64,000 nt of DNA, taken from positions 15,476 to 79,475 of the forward strand of contig JAGWVC010000004.1 of NCBI GenBank assembly GCA_018971065.1, given 5' to 3'. This DNA is from Sphingomonadales bacterium (GTDB lineage: Bacteria; Pseudomonadota; Alphaproteobacteria; Sphingomonadales; Sphingomonadaceae). Position 1 is the first letter of the stretch; each line of letters starts with the position of its first letter. The notes beneath the pieces are model-generated. The model saw only the letters and a program-made list of their open reading frames with translations, was not told the origin of the DNA and did no database searches. The translations under genes and the position numbers were made by a program. Shown here in pieces: positions 63,055 through 64,000 of this stretch.

Positions 63055-64000
63055 CTATGCCTTCAGCCCGATTTCGCGCAGGCGTTCCTGCAGGAAATCG
63101 TCGGCGGTGATGACCCGCCCTTGCGCGTCGGGCGGATACTGGTCGGGGTTGTCGGCGGAGATGCACTGCGGCAGCGTGTGAAATTCGAAATCGCTGCGCA
63201 AGTGCAGGAAGAACGGCATCGAATAGCGGCTGAACGCTGCGCGTTCGCCTTCCGGGTTGCGCACGCGGTGAATGGTGCTGGGCAGCACGTGGTTGGTCAG
63301 CCGCGACAGCATGTCGCCGATGTTGATCGCCATCGCGCCGGGCGGCGGGTTGACGCTGATCCATTCGCCATTCCGGGCCAGCAGTTCCAGCCCGGCTTCC
63401 TCTGCCCCCAGCAGCAGCGTGATCAGGTTGATGTCGCCGTGCGCGCCGGCGCGAATCGCTCCCGCCGCCTGCGGACCGGTGATCGGCGGGTAATGCAGCA
63501 GCCGCAGCACCGAATTGCCGTCGGCGATCGCCGGGTCGAACCAGTCGTCGGGCAGGCCCAGATGACGGCTGATCGCCGAAAGGATCTTGGCGCCCGCGCG
63601 ATCGAACGCGGCATAAAGCGCCGTAAACATCTCGCGAAAGCCATCGGGCCGGGCGGGCCAGACATTCGGCGGCATCGAATCACCCAGCAGCGGGTGGCCG
63701 GCAGGCAGGTCGCGGCCGACATGCCAGAATTCCTTGAGGTCGCGCGCGGTGGCGTCCTTGGCGATCTCGGTGCCGAACGGGGTATAGCCGCGCGCGCCGG
63801 CCTTGGCGGGGTCGAAATAGCCGCGCTTTTCGGCCTCGGGCAGCGCGAAGAACGCTTCCGATAAGCGCCAGCCTTCTGCGATCAGTGCCGGGTCGATGTC
63901 GAAATCCTTGACCATCGCGAAACCGAAGGTGCGGAACGATTGGCCGATGGCTTCGGAAAACGTGGAAAAGTCGTCGCCAAGCGACAGCACGGGGAGGGTT
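63055..64000 (-). CDS. 2-oxoglutarate/Fe(II) oxygenase, isopenicillin-N-synthase-like, 5' end cut by the window
   Basis: At least 314 residues remain; the frame is open to the right edge (TLPVLSLGDDF...), so the start lies outside. The DIOX N-domain (FALPEAEKRGYFDP) is followed by the core with HGDINLITLLLG (His and Asp ligands), a later His in STIHRVRNP, and the RYSMPFF segment with the co-substrate Arg. Such enzymes oxidise diverse organic acids or small molecules using 2-oxoglutarate. A GTG at 63990 could be a start but cuts the usual leader. Substrate unknown. Confidence 0.88.
   Translation of the reverse strand, partial: TLPVLSLGDDFSTFSEAIGQSFRTFGFAMVKDFDIDPALIAEGWRLSEAFFALPEAEKRGYFDPAKAGARGYTPFGTEIAKDATARDLKEFWHVGRDLPAGHPLLGDSMPPNVWPARPDGFREMFTALYAAFDRAGAKILSAISRHLGLPDDWFDPAIADGNSVLRLLHYPPITGPQAAGAIRAGAHGDINLITLLLGAEEAGLELLARNGEWISVNPPPGAMAINIGDMLSRLTNHVLPSTIHRVRNPEGERAAFSRYSMPFFLHLRSDFEFHTLPQCISADNPDQYPPDAQGRVITADDFLQERLREIGLKA

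Noticed and set aside
1..64000. tRNA, rRNA, CRISPR array, prophage or insertion sequence
   Set aside because: No cloverleaf-like segment, regularly spaced repeats, transposase or phage protein was recognised on either strand; a tRNA-finding program would be needed to exclude tRNAs firmly.

Overview
The window is GC-rich chromosomal DNA from an alphaproteobacterium, most likely a sphingomonad (Novosphingobium or Sphingomonas type). The case rests on gene content: a chvI-chvG-hprK-rapZ-EIIA-HPr block divergent from pckA, an F0 operon in the order I-a-c-b'-b without the F1 genes, an RcdA/DUF1465 protein, sdhE beside recG, and a tandem pair of cysteine desulfurases leading into ferredoxin, DUF1285, NUDIX and CCA-transferase genes. 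No rRNA, tRNA, CRISPR array, prophage or insertion sequence was recognised by eye.

Layout. 1-1.6 kb: the start of a Rieske oxygenase alpha subunit behind an amidohydrolase (both minus). 1.7-5.5 kb: SIMPL protein, GNAT acetyltransferase, pyrF, LapA-like protein and purB. 5.5-7.7 kb: an abutting DNA methyltransferase and nuclease-like pair of lower GC, the clearest accessory insertion. 7.9-12.1 kb: two convergent exported peptidases (S9A and M3). 12.2-15.3 kb: rnr convergent with a SpoU-type rRNA methylase. 15.3-20.1 kb: a regulatory PTS with the ChvG/ChvI two-component system, followed by divergent pckA. 22-23 kb: two DUF937-like genes. 23-29.3 kb: sulfur mobilisation and tRNA/nucleotide housekeeping in one overlapping plus-strand run. 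29.3-30.8 kb: NRDE protein and RadC. 30.9-34.7 kb: the ydbH-ynbE-ydbL envelope operon. 34.9-37.5 kb: ATP synthase F0, closed by a clear terminator.

37.6-52.4 kb is a catabolic region. It holds two separate two-subunit acyl-CoA dehydrogenase pairs, a KstD-like flavoprotein, two SDRs, two alpha/beta hydrolases, an acyl-CoA ligase, a secreted S9 peptidase and RcdA. The combination suggests CoA-dependent breakdown of a steroid-, terpenoid- or alicyclic-type acid; the substrate cannot be read from the sequence. 52.4-56 kb: two chemoreceptors, one membrane-bound with a four-helix sensor and one soluble globin-coupled. 56-64 kb: YciI protein, SDR, sdhE, recG, an Ala/Ser-rich lipoprotein, a DEAD-box helicase, an LLM oxidoreductase and a 2-oxoglutarate/Fe(II) oxygenase cut by the window edge.

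Several starts differ from the longest open frame: CTG for the acetyltransferase overlapping pyrF, TTG for pckA and atpI, and GTG for atpB, ferredoxin, the KstD-like protein and the CoA ligase. Two large inverted-repeat elements (15325-15468 and 57478-57635) and a hairpin-rich gap (44287-44486) are the main non-coding structures. The least explained content is the methyltransferase/nuclease pair and the substrate of the catabolic region.
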